Source: Haematobia irritans (taxonomy: Eukaryota > Arthropoda > Insecta > Diptera > Muscidae). From it: a DNA stretch of 64,000 bases. A model generated the notes under the pieces. It ran no database searches and was not told where the DNA came from. It saw nothing but the letters and a program-made list of their open reading frames with translations. Of the stretch, positions 1-9,019 are shown piece after piece. Position numbers and translations under genes: made by a program. Within the stretch, counting starts at the first letter, position 1; each line of letters begins with the position of its first letter. The stretch spans positions 55,866,066-55,930,065 of the forward strand of contig NC_134400.1 of the NCBI RefSeq assembly GCF_050003625.1. Reading direction: 5' to 3'.

Positions 1-1227
1 ATGGTTCAACCGTCTGATTTCCAGGAAAATGTGTGTCCAATAGTACCTCCAGCGTCTCCTCACTGGACGTTGTCCAATTGCCCTCCGATGTTTTAATGAA
101 ACCTGGAGCGGAGTTGGTGGATGCTAGAACCTTCCGTAGTCTGGAAGCCTCGGACGTATTCTCAATACTGCTGCAGTAAGCATTCCAAGAGTTATGCTGA
201 ACCTTTCTCAGTTCTCGCTTGTATCCTCTCAGATTCTTCTTGTAAGCGTCCCAGTCCTCAGGGGCTCTGGTGGACTTTGCCTTGTTAAAGAGCCTCCTGC
301 AGGATTTCCTCATATTACTTAATTCCGTAGACCACCATGGTGGTCGATGTTTCCCCCTTGGCTTTCCTCTAGGGCATGCAGCTTTCAGTGAGATGTTGAA
401 GGCCTTAGTAATCCGCTCCACTGCGTATTCGATATCTTGCACATTTCTCATATTTGTCTCTGTTATTCCGGTATCATCATATTGAACGATTCCCTATACC
501 TATTCCAGTCAGCTTTCCTAACATTTGGCGGAAATATGATCTTGGTGATATGAACATCAAATTTGAAACTGATGTAGCGATGATCTGAGAAGCTGTGTTC
601 ACTTAAAACCTGCCACTCAGATATCATTTCATTCAGTTCTTGCGAGGCCAAGGTGATGTCCAAAACCTCTTGCCTGTTTTTAGTGACAAAGGTTGGGACA
701 TCTCCCTTGTTGCAAACTACCAGATTAGTACGCAAAATAAACTCTATTAGCGACTCTCCCCTTGCATTAGTATCACTACTTCCCCATATACTATGATGTG
801 CATTCGCATCGCATCCCATAATGAGTTTCGTCTTTGTTTTCCGTGACTCCTCCACTAAGGTCTTAACGGCATATGGAGGCATCTCCCTGTCATGTCCCAT
901 GTAGACCGAAGATACCCAATATTTGCATTTGGCTATTTCTAAACTGGCAACGACAGTGTCTGTATTGCACATTGAAGGAAGCAGAAACAAGTTGAGCTCG
1001 TTTTTAGCAATTATACAGGCTCGATTTACATCATTACCAGTATACTGCAATAGTTTGAACCCCGGAGTACTTAATTCACATATTTTGTTTTTATAAACAT
1101 ATGGTTCTTGAATAAGAACTATATCTATGTCCCCTTTCATCAGGAGAACTTTTAAGGCAGCACATGCAGCCTTACAATGATGAAGATTTATCTGGAGGAT
1201 CCGTAGGACCATCGAGATTTTCAACAA
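1..1227 (-). CDS. LINE ORF2, endonuclease and linker part (LOA/I-type non-LTR retrotransposon, partial, one frameshift)
   Basis: This is the N-terminal part of the retrotransposon polyprotein that nicks target DNA for target-primed reverse transcription. Residues 1-240 form an apurinic-type endonuclease. Visible active-site landmarks are QINL near the start, the glutamate in IQEPY, GCDANAHH with a nearby WGS, VLDITLAS, and a closing SFSDH. The first open stretch ends at 463. A frameshift there moves the frame, and reading then stays open to the window edge with a PPWW motif and a basic linker of about 150 residues. The reverse transcriptase lies beyond position 1. It overlaps the upstream ORF1 by 56 bases, usual for these bicistronic LINEs. 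The true start may be the methionine a few codons in (MVLRILQINL). The frameshift suggests a dead copy or a sequencing error. Confidence 0.88.
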
Positions 1228-2401
1228 CCGTCACATCAGCCGCTTCAATCGAGTCATCAAGAATGTCCCCTTCAGAGATATCGGTGACTCTCGCAATAAC
1301 CATAGGTTCAACTTTGGTGAGTTCTGAGGCAGTAGAAGCCTCCTCACGCATACGGTATCTATCCATGTCTTCAAATGTCTTGGTATCCCCCTCGACTTCG
1401 CAAGAGGATCCGCTTACTTCTGATTCAGACAGAGGCTTGTCCATTTCTGAATCCTTTAGCTGATCGTTTTTATACACCTTCATTTGGATATAATGAAAGC
1501 CATAACATACACGGCCCTGGGACTTTGCTAGATGTGGCAAAGACTGAGTGTTCAATATAAACACTGCATGCCGTCTTGGCCCATCCACTTCATCCAAACG
1601 GCCAACCTTCCAATCAGCTGTTGGAAGATCTGGATTGCATTGTTTCAGTCTATTTAAAATAGATTCAGGGTCAGGAGGGTTTGCAGGTATCCACGCATGT
1701 GCTCTTGGTCTAGCCGGTATGTCTTTCTTCTCGACTAACTCTAGAGCAGCTCCTTCCCAAACTTCACCAATTAGTATCAGAGCAGCTTTAAAACATTCTA
1801 TAGACCTCTGGTCCTCAAATGCGACTAGCTTAAATCGTCCTTGATACCAACCAGCCTCTTGGTGTCGAGGATCTGGGCCGGGAAACTTTTCCAGCACCTG
1901 TGAGTAGACGCCAGACAAAGCATTCTCAATTTCCCCCCATTTTTGCTTTGGAATCATACCGTCCAATGCTCCTTTATTTATGATAGCCATCACAAGGCTG
2001 TCTTTAGCAACTGAGGCAAACGATCGTTGATCCCTTTTGGATGATGGCAGCTCATCCGGTGATCGTTCCCTTTTTCCAGCCTCAAGAATTCCTTGAGCCC
2101 ATTTTAAGGAATCGCTTTGTTTAGCCGACAACGTGCTTGGGTCGACTGATCCTAATTTCTTTAGGATAAACAAAGCATTTCTGCGTTCTTTGAATCTCTT
2201 TCGTGAGGGATTACCTCCTTTTGATGCCGTTACCTTGGAAAAGGTCCGACTTGTCAAATTGTCGCCACCTGTCGACCCGTCTACAGGTCGACTAATTGGG
2301 CCTAACTCTTGGTCATTGCCCAAATTTATAACTCCAGTCGATACCCGTCCACTGGGCCCTGAAGTTAGCAACCCAGTGGATGTCTTTGAATTTCTCTGCA
2401 T
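1172..2401 (-). CDS. LINE ORF1 (409 aa, DUF4780-like nucleic-acid-binding protein)
   Basis: This is the first ORF of the same LINE, apparently full length and open. ORF1 proteins of this group coat the element RNA and help form the retrotransposition particle. The first 150 residues are low complexity, Ser/Thr/Lys/Arg rich and probably disordered. Residues about 150-310 form a globular block, with SLVMAIINKG near its start and WEGAALELVEKKDIPARPRA in the middle, resembling the DUF4780 domain of fly LINE ORF1 proteins. The C-terminal 100 residues are acidic. No CCHC zinc knuckle is visible. The assignment is supported inside the window by two decayed relatives at 3.65-4.08 kb and 12.3-12.7 kb. 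DUF4780 membership is from memory and not searched. Confidence 0.8.
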   Translation of the reverse strand: MQRNSKTSTGLLTSGPSGRVSTGVINLGNDQELGPISRPVDGSTGGDNLTSRTFSKVTASKGGNPSRKRFKERRNALFILKKLGSVDPSTLSAKQSDSLKWAQGILEAGKRERSPDELPSSKRDQRSFASVAKDSLVMAIINKGALDGMIPKQKWGEIENALSGVYSQVLEKFPGPDPRHQEAGWYQGRFKLVAFEDQRSIECFKAALILIGEVWEGAALELVEKKDIPARPRAHAWIPANPPDPESILNRLKQCNPDLPTADWKVGRLDEVDGPRRHAVFILNTQSLPHLAKSQGRVCYGFHYIQMKVYKNDQLKDSEMDKPLSESEVSGSSCEVEGDTKTFEDMDRYRMREEASTASELTKVEPMVIARVTDISEGDILDDSIEAADVTVVENLDGPTDPPDKSSSL

Positions 2402-2460
2402 GGTGGCCTAATATCCCACCACACTTGAAATTCGTAGTAGGTACTTATTACAATGATTTT
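2402..2460 (-). promoter_or_regulatory. LINE 5' UTR / internal promoter start
   Basis: The bases just upstream of ORF1 reappear, slightly diverged, directly before the decayed ORF1 starts at 11.28-11.34 kb and 12.50-12.57 kb (shared core: TAATAAGTAC, then AATTTCAAGT, then GGCCACC before the start codon). Conservation across three copies marks this as the element's own 5' UTR, where such LINEs carry their promoter. The exact 5' end is not resolved. Confidence 0.6.
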
Positions 2461-3169
2461 ATCCGCTATTAAAAAACACGTCCGTTCCGTTCGACAGTTG
2501 AAATGTAAATACTAGAAAATGAATAGATGATTCCAACAAGTGATAGCGAAATTTTATCGTTACAATTTTAAATTTTAAATTAACGGAAACTAATTTAAAT
2601 AAACTTATATCTATAATTATCAAATTCGTAACAATATATTGCCAATTAATTTACTTTTGCTCAATATTCTGAAGTATATTTTTAGGCGATAACATATATC
2701 TGTTACCGGCTTTGAATGTTTTCGAAAATATGTCAAGAACTACAACAATCTGCGCCATCTAACGGTCAATAGCATAGAATGTGCGCCCCTTCGTTAAAGT
2801 TGCCTGTCTTTGCTAATTTTCCTTAAAGTAAAGAAACACATTTTTGATTTAAAGAAATTCCTTAAATTAACTGAAATATTGTAAATATAAATTTGATATT
2901 TGCCAAATAGAGAAGGTGAAATTTTTCCCATCAAAAACTTATAACATTTTTTTTATTTTTGATCAATTTTAAGGATCATGCAAACATAACTAAATAAAAT
3001 AAAAAAGTAGTGGTCTCTTAGTTTTTATTAGGCTATCCACTGTACACTGAAAAAATATTTACGTGATATTAAAGATTACGCAACCAAAATTTTAGGATGA
3101 GAAAATTATAAAATATTAAATGTTTAAATATTAAATTTCTTTCGTTAAATTTAGGACACAAATTTTTGT
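2461..3169. other. AT-rich non-coding stretch
   Basis: There is no ORF or recognised gene. Fragments such as TTCGTTAAATTTAGGAC near 3140-3160 recur elsewhere, in inverted form near 60.73 kb and in direct form near 58.54 kb. Part of the stretch is therefore old dispersed repeat. A CACTGAAAAAA terminus-like string lies at 3044-3055. Confidence 0.5.
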
Positions 3170-3654
3170 AAAAAAGACACCAAATTCTATTTTTCCACTT
3201 AGTTTCGATTTATTTCTTGATGTTATTTTAAAGTAGAGGCTTTAATCTAAATAAGCTATAAATATTTTCTATATTGGTGAGCACTAAAATATATTTTTAT
3301 AAACTTCTTTAAAAATAAACGAAAAATATGAAATTTTGAGACAATTTTTCTTCTGTATGTTTCTAGTAAATGGACATTCATACAAAAACTATAGCTGATA
3401 CTTTTTCGGGATATTTTTTGTATTTTTTCTCACACTTTGAAAGATATTATAGGCCAAATAGAGCTTATTTTCGTAAGGCCATTAGGTTACAATTCAAGAA
3501 TCAAGTTTTTAGAACAAGCTCATATAGCTCTTGAAGTAATTGAGGTAGGTTATCAAAATGACAATTTTTGTTCTACATGCTGTTAGTACTAGTAAAAATA
3601 GATGAAAAATTAAAGTTTCTAACATCAGGTTTATTTCGGTAGTGAAAGGGTTAA
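3170..3654 (+). mobile_element. piggyBac-type MITE, left end missing
   Basis: About 430 bp match 60.93-61.36 kb closely. The right end reads TCGGTAGTGAAAGGGTTAA, the reverse complement of the left terminus of the second copy (TTAACCCTTTCACTACCGA at 60890). A TTAA target with termini beginning CCCTTT is characteristic of piggyBac-superfamily elements. There is no transposase, so this is non-autonomous. The first 35 bp or so, including the left inverted repeat, are absent from this copy. It abuts a LINE ORF1 fragment on its right. Confidence 0.65.
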
Positions 3655-4080
3655 GGGCCTTGCTGCAATAATGACGAAGAGTTAGGCCCTATTATTCGGC
3701 CTGTGAAGGGGTTGACAGCCTGCGACACCTCTTTGGAAGTCGAATCTTTCCTAAGGTAACGACAACAAAAGATGGTAACCCCCAAAAAAGCGAAGAAAGG
3801 CTTCGCTTTCTAGATTGATCCTAATTTCTTTAGGAAATTAGCAAACCAATTCTTTAAAATGAGCGCAAGGAGTTGTTGAAGCTGAGCTGCCAGCCTCTAA
3901 AAGGTATCGATTGCCTCAGTTGAAAAAGGAAGTCTTGTGATGGCTATCATTATCAGGGGAGCAATGGACGGTTCCAAAGCACAAATGGCGGGAAATTGAG
4001 AAAACATTTTCTGCTGTCTACTCACAGGTGCTGGAAAAGTTTCCCAGTCCAAGTTTCGACACCAAAAGGGTTGGTCGTAT
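3655..4080 (+). pseudogene. Decayed LINE ORF1 fragment
   Basis: Read on the plus strand with several indels, this matches the ORF1 at 1172-2401. The GNDQELGPISRPV segment is recognisable near 3670-3715. The ELPASKR to SLVMAI block lies near 3885-3945. The KWxEIExxxSxVYSQVLEKFP block lies near 3985-4050. It carries multiple frameshifts and stops and is non-functional. It is in the opposite orientation to the LINE at the left edge, so it is a separate insertion. Confidence 0.7.
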
Positions 4081-4838
4081 GGTTGCCAGACGGACTTGAT
4101 TTGGCTTGATTGTCAAGTTTTCGAACGCGTGTCAAGTGTAAAAGTTTTTTGTCAAGCGTTTTTGTAAGTTAATAGTTTTCTCTCTAATTTGTTCTTAAAA
4201 AAGAAAGTTTATATATCTAAAATACACATCGAAGGAGCATATTTTTAGTATCAATAAAACTATAGTTGTATTTATAAGGACATTTTTAAGATAATATACA
4301 TATTTTTTCTGTGCAATTATAATTTAAAAATATAGTTCTCTTTAGGTATGTATCTCATTTGTGTTTTCTGTCCAAATAAACAATGCCTTTTATGAAAAAG
4401 CATTTAGTGTTCTAAATAATTTATATACCAAAAATAAGAATAGAATATTTGATCTAATAAAAGCCAAACTATATGTACAAATAAATGAGGATTGCAAAAA
4501 CTTGTATACATATGCTTGCAAAGAAAAAAACGTTTGGAAAACGTGTACCGAAAACGTTTCTCGTTTGTTAGAGTTTTTTGAATTGCTTCAAAAATTTTAA
4601 ACTTTTATCGCCAAAAAAATTCGTTTGTTACAATTTTTTTATTTTTTCAATAAAAAAAGTTATTTTTGAAACACCAATACAGTCCATTTCGTTTATATCA
4701 AACACTGTTCTTTTCTGACTTTACGTCTTTAATAAGACACATTTTACAGTTCAAAATTTAATAGAGTACAATGTAATGTTGAACATTTTTTCGGAATCTT
4801 CCGAACATATCTGGAATATATGTAAAAAAAAAAAAACT
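4081..4838. other. AT-rich stretch with one unrecognised short ORF
   Basis: No recognised gene. A plus-strand ORF of 79 codons at 4361-4600 is lysine and asparagine rich, has no motif I know, and has the composition expected by chance in this AT content. Runs of A/T flank it. Confidence 0.4.
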
Positions 4839-4840
4839 TT

Positions 4841-4912
4841 GGTCGAAGCAGGGATCGAACCCACGACCCTTGGCATGCAAGTCGGACGTAGCAACCACTG
4901 CTCCACGATGCC
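4841..4912 (-). repeat. tRNA-derived SINE head (pol III promoter-like)
   Basis: On the minus strand this reads as a tRNA-like sequence. A GTGGAGCAGTGGTT A-box region is followed by a GGGTTCGATCCCTGC B-box, then a T-rich stretch. The SINE at 52.4-52.7 kb carries the same type of head (GTGGTGCAATGGTTAG and GGGTTCGATTCC). The 300-bp body of that SINE is absent here, so this is a head-only fragment or a different SINE sharing the head. The cloverleaf is degenerate, so it is not called a functional tRNA. Confidence 0.65.
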
Positions 4913-5027
4913 AAACTAAATGTTTGTTTCTGTTAAATAAACTTTGTTTATTCGGTTCGTGGGCGCCGCAAGCTATGCTATATAAATATAACTTATATGG
5001 ATATTTATCTATTGATGACCATAACAG

Positions 5028-5101
5028 GTACATAGCTCAGTGGTTAGTGTGTTGGCTTACAAATTGTATGGTCCGCGGTTCGATTCTCCGTCCAGGCGAA
5101 A
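5028..5101 (+). repeat. Second tRNA-like SINE head
   Basis: The sequence shows an A-box-like TAGCTCAGTGGTTAG and a B-box GGTTCGATTC, about 70 bp overall, followed by an A/T-rich tail. The acceptor stem and T-stem do not pair well, so a functional tRNA gene is unlikely. A diverged relative sits at 29.14-29.20 kb and in its duplicate at 32.76-32.82 kb. This suggests a second tRNA-derived SINE family distinct from that of the 52.4-kb SINE. Confidence 0.5.
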
Positions 5102-5715
5102 GGTAAAAAAAATTTTAAAAATTTATAAAATCGTATAATTTCTTCTACATTGTTGGTATTACAGGAAAAGGTGTTAAGAACTAAAAAAAATCGTTGATGT
5201 GAGAAAGATGTGAGGGAAAATGCAATTAGCAAGAAAACAATTTTTTTTGAGTTAGTCTTTATTAATTTTTTTTTACATCCTGGAAAAGAATAAACGTTTA
5301 TCACAAAAAGTATATACTTTTCTTCCAAATACACTTCCTTACAACGAAAAGCAAATGAGAAACGAACCTTGTTTGTCTAAAATTTCGTTTGGGAGGAAAG
5401 AATTATTTTTTTGCGTGTACAATAGAAAGGGATTTTACAGCATCAATGCATTGATAGCAAGGAATATAAATAATCAACTAGTTTAATAATCATGTGATAA
5501 TGATTTAAGAATTCTATAAGGTGCACATTTCAATAATTTCGGTAAATAAATTAAAATAATCAGATGACATATACATATATGTTAGAAGCAATATCAAACT
5601 CTGAACCAATTTCTTTTACTATAAAATCGAATTAGAGAAACACTAGTTTAGAGCCTACATTACGCCTGCGTTCCCCCTGATTCTCGTTCCTCTTGTCGTT
5701 TAGCTAAAGCTTAGT
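5102..5715. other. AT-rich non-coding stretch
   Basis: No gene, RNA or convincing repeat was recognised between the tRNA-like head and the hairpin-headed repeat starting at about 5716. Confidence 0.5.
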
Positions 5716-6189
5716 AAAACAAGTATATACAGCAGTAAGTTCGGCCGGGCCGAATCTTAAATACCCACCACCATGAACCAAATATTAGGGTTTCCTTTGA
5801 AATTTCAGGAGGGCTTGAGGACTTGAGGACACTTCCCGAAGATAAATTTAAAGATTTCATCCATGAGGACTATATCAGATTCTAGATTTATAAGAACCAT
5901 TTTTGTTTGAGTTTTAGAGGAATCATTAACATCTCTTGGAAGTGTGCAAGAAAATTATAAAATAACGTCTTGATTTGAAATCTTAAATCTGTAGAAGTAA
6001 AATCTGGAAATTTTACATTGAGTTTCAAGCAATTTTCATCATCAGTGCGCCTTCTACACCCTCAATAAGTGAAGTCGGTCTATATGGAGGCATTACCAAA
6101 TGGACCTATAAAAACCTAATCTGATACACGTTTTTGTGAGCCTAAAATACCAGAATATTTACAATTTCAGGCAAATCAGATAAAAACTA

Positions 6190-7170
6190 CGGTTTCTAGA
6201 AACCCAAGGAGTTAAATCGGGAGATCGTTCTTATGGGGGCTATACTAAAATATGGACCGATACTCACCGTTTTCGGCACACCTCTTTATGACCCGAAAAT
6301 ACCTCTAGATTTCCAATTTCAGGCAAATAGGATAAAAACTTCGGATTCTAGAAGCCCAAGAAGTAAAATCGGGAAATCGGTCTATATGGGGACTATACCA
6401 AAATATGGACCGATCCTCACCATTTTCGGCACACTTCTTTATGGTCCTAAAATACCTCTAGATTTCCAATTTCAGACAAATTGGATAAAAAATAAGGTTT
6501 CTAGAAGCCCAAGACCCCAAATCGGGAGGTCGTTTTATATGGGGAACATACCAAAACATGGACCGATACTCACAATTTTTGGCACACGTATTTGTGGTCC
6601 TACAATACCTCTAGATTTCCAATTTCCGGTAAATTGAATAAAAACTGCGATTTCTATAAGCCAAAGAAGTAAAATCGGGAGATGGGTCTTTATGGGGGCT
6701 ATACCAAAATATGGACCGATACTCACAATTTTTGGCACACGTATTTGTGGTCCTACAATACCTCTAGATTTCCATTTTCAGGTAAATTGAATAAAAACTG
6801 CGGTTTCTATAAGCCCAAGAAGTAAAATCGGGAGATCGGTTTATATGGGGGCTATACCAAAATATGGACCGATACTCACAATTTTTGGCACAGGTATTTG
6901 TGGTCCTACAATACCTCTAGATTTCCAATTTCAGGTAAATTGAATAAAAACTGCGGTTTCTATAAGCCCAAGAAGTAAAATCGGGAGATCGGTCTATATG
7001 GGGGCTATGCCAAAACGTGGACCGATACTCACCATTTTTGGCACACCTCTTTACGGTCACAAAATACCTCCAGATTTCAAATTTCAGGCAAATTGGATAA
7101 AAACTACGGTTTCTATAAGCCCAAGACCCCAAATCGGGAGGTCGGTTTATATGGGGACTATATCAAAACC
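6190..7170 (+). repeat. Tandem array of ~153-bp units inside family A
   Basis: The string GGGGGCTATACCAAAA with small variants begins at about 6235, 6389, 6541, 6694, 6848 and 7000. This gives six to seven units of 152-154 bp. In the plus-1 open frame one unit is exactly 51 codons, from one MGAI/MGTI block to the next. The units are 80-95 percent alike by eye, so the array grew by local duplication. Confidence 0.75.
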
Positions 7171-7274
7171 TGGACCGATACAGCCCATCTTCGAACTTGA
7201 CCTGCCTGCAGACAAAAGACGAGTTTGTGCAAAATTTCAGCACGATTGCTTCATTATTGAAGACAGTAGCGTGA

Positions 7275-7320
7275 TTACAACAGACAGACAGACAGACAGA
7301 CAGACGGACAGACGGACATC
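7275..7320 (+). repeat. (CAGA)n microsatellite
   Basis: A run of CAGA/GACA with late variants CGGA, near the 3' end of family A. Families B (about 8150) and C (42160) have similar short tracts at the same relative position, so it belongs to the repeat structure. Confidence 0.85.
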
Positions 7321-7482
7321 GTTATATCGTCTTAGAATTTCTCCCTGATCAAGAATATATATACTTTATATAGTCGGAAATCGATATTTCGATGCGTTAC
7401 AAACGGAATGACAAACTTATTATACCCCCGTCACCATTCTATGGTGGTGGGTATAAAAATCAGCTGATATTGCGGAATATAA

Positions 7483-8511
7483 TAAAACAAGTATATAAGG
7501 CCGTAAGTTCGGCCAGGCCGAATCTTATGTACCCTCCACCATGGATTGCGTAGAAACCTCTACGAAAGAATGTCATCCACAATCAACTTACTTGGGTTGT
7601 GGTACCTTAAAACTTCTTAACATCGTTTTCTAAATTGTGAGTTAGTCCATACGTGGTATATATTAGACAAAAAAGTTATGTATAGGCAAGTCTACAAATA
7701 ATTACGAATCGATATGGAAATTGAAATATGGGGTTTTTTGGTCATTGATTTTTTTTGATTTTGGTCATTAGAGACCATATATTAACACCATGTACCAAAT
7801 TTCAGCCGGATCGGATGAAATTTGCTTCTTTTAGAGGCTCCGCAAGCCAATACGGGGTATCGGTTTATATGAGGGCTATATATAATTATGGACCGATGTG
7901 GACCAATTTTTGCATGGTTGTTAGAGACTATATACTAACACTATGTACCAAATTTGAGCCGGATCGGATGAAATTTGCTTCTCCTAGAGCAATCGCAAGC
8001 CAAATTTGGGGGTCCGTTTATATGGGGGCTATACGTAAAAGTGGACCGATATGGCCCATTTGCAATACCATCCGACCTACATCAATAACAACTACTTGTG
8101 TCAAGTTTCAAGTCGATAGCTTGTTTCGTTCGGAAGTTAGTGTGATTTCAACAGACGGACGGACATGCTCAGATCGACTCAGAATTTCACCACGACCCAG
8201 AATATACAGTTTGTCAAGAAAGTGTTTTGACAATGGGATCAAAATTATGTTTTGTTCCAAAATTAAATATAATGAAATTTTAAAATAATATTTTATTATG
8301 TATTTTGCAAAGTATACATACGTACACAGAATTAAAAATTTAATAAAATATTTAATATTTCAATTTTTTTTGGATGTGAAATAGTTGGCAATGTCAAAAG
8401 ACTTTCTTGACAGACTGTATATACTTTATGGGGTCTTAGAGCAATATTTCGATGTGTCACAAACGGAATGACAAAGTTAATATACCCCCATCCTATGGTG
8501 GAGGGTATAAA
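7483..8511 (+). mobile_element. Hairpin-headed dispersed repeat, family B, with nested MITE
   Basis: It opens with the same AAAACAAGTATATA and TTCGGCC.GGCCGAA hairpin as family A. It ends in CCTATGGTGGAGGGTATA near 8490-8508, the inverse of GTACCCTCCACCATGG near 7530-7545. The interior has two units of a 51-codon (153-bp) repeat in one frame at 7755-8110 (DHILTPCTKFQPDRMKFAS then DYILTLCTKFEPDRMKFAS). It contains a Tc1-type MITE at 8217-8417, after which the family sequence resumes exactly. No autonomous protein is present. Confidence 0.6.
8217..8417. mobile_element. Tc1-type MITE with TA duplication
   Basis: The terminal inverted repeats are about 27 bp, beginning CAGT(T/C)TGTCAAGAAAG and ending in the reverse complement. 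The flanking dinucleotide is TA on both sides (8215-8216 and 8418-8419). The 201-bp interior is AT-rich and non-coding. The flanks join into the uninterrupted family A/B sequence, so this is a clean insertion. Confidence 0.8.
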
Positions 8512-8775
8512 AACAACCTTAAATACTGTTGAACCTTTATTTAATCAGAGTGGGAAGAAAATTTGTGTACATTTTGCGGTCGACAAGCAATCAGCATGAA
8601 GGGGAAGAGAATCAAACCACGCAGATTGGCTAGGAAATCAGTGGTACAGAAGCCCGTGAAGTAGCCATAGCCGAAGGAAGCAGAACGCTTGTGACGTTCG
8701 CTGATCCACAATATTCGATGAAGAGCACAAAATGGATTTTGACGACGACAATTCTTTTGATTTAAAGCATTCAAC

Positions 8776-9007
8776 ATCCAATGGAGTTTATGAGGTGCAC
8801 GAGAATTGGAATTGGACTCGAAAGGCCACTGAGGATTTCAATAACATATGACCGGATCTACTTTCAACGAAGCAGCTTTGAGGACATCATGATCCAAAGG
8901 AGTTTATGATGTGCACAAGAATTAGAATTGGACTCGAAAAGCTATTTAGGATTTCAATACAAACGAATCTACTTTCAACGAGGCAGCTTTCCTAAATGAC
9001 CATTGCC
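8776..9007 (+). repeat. Two-copy ~116-bp tandem repeat
   Basis: The string starting ATCCAATGGAGTTTATGA at 8776 recurs as ATCCAAAGGAGTTTATGA at 8892. The similarity runs through GAATTGGACTCGAAA, GAGGATTTCAATA and CTACTTTCAACGA. It lies at the 5' side of the P-like pseudogene and may be part of its decayed 5' region. Confidence 0.7.
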
Positions 9008-9019
9008 ATGAAAAGAGCA

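Larger units (their letters stand above)
5716..7456 (+). mobile_element. Hairpin-headed dispersed repeat, family A (non-autonomous)
   Basis: The head carries a TTCGGCC/GGCCGAA hairpin at about 5740. The ATACCCACCACCAT stretch at 5761-5774 is mirrored by ATGGTGGTGGGTAT at 7441-7454, so the element has inverted-repeat ends. The interior is a tandem array of roughly 153-bp units, followed by a CAGA/GACA microsatellite and an AATATATATACTTTATA block also seen in family B. A 134-residue frame (6233-6637) is open only because the unit length is a multiple of three; no protein family is recognised. Similar repeats are widespread in flies; the transposon class is uncertain. Confidence 0.6.

Noticed and set aside
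1164..2411. Plus-strand ORFs opposite the LINE
   Set aside because: Antisense shadows of the LINE ORF1 and ORF2.
4841..5101. Functional tRNA genes
   Set aside because: A- and B-boxes are present but acceptor and T stems do not pair, and both head types recur with SINE bodies or degenerate forms.
6233..6637. A 134-residue repeat protein gene
   Set aside because: The open frame is a by-product of a repeat unit divisible by three; other units of the same array carry stops in this frame and there is no start or splice context.
6190..7170. CRISPR-like array
   Set aside because: The units are contiguous 153-bp tandem repeats without unique spacers, in a eukaryotic transposable element.
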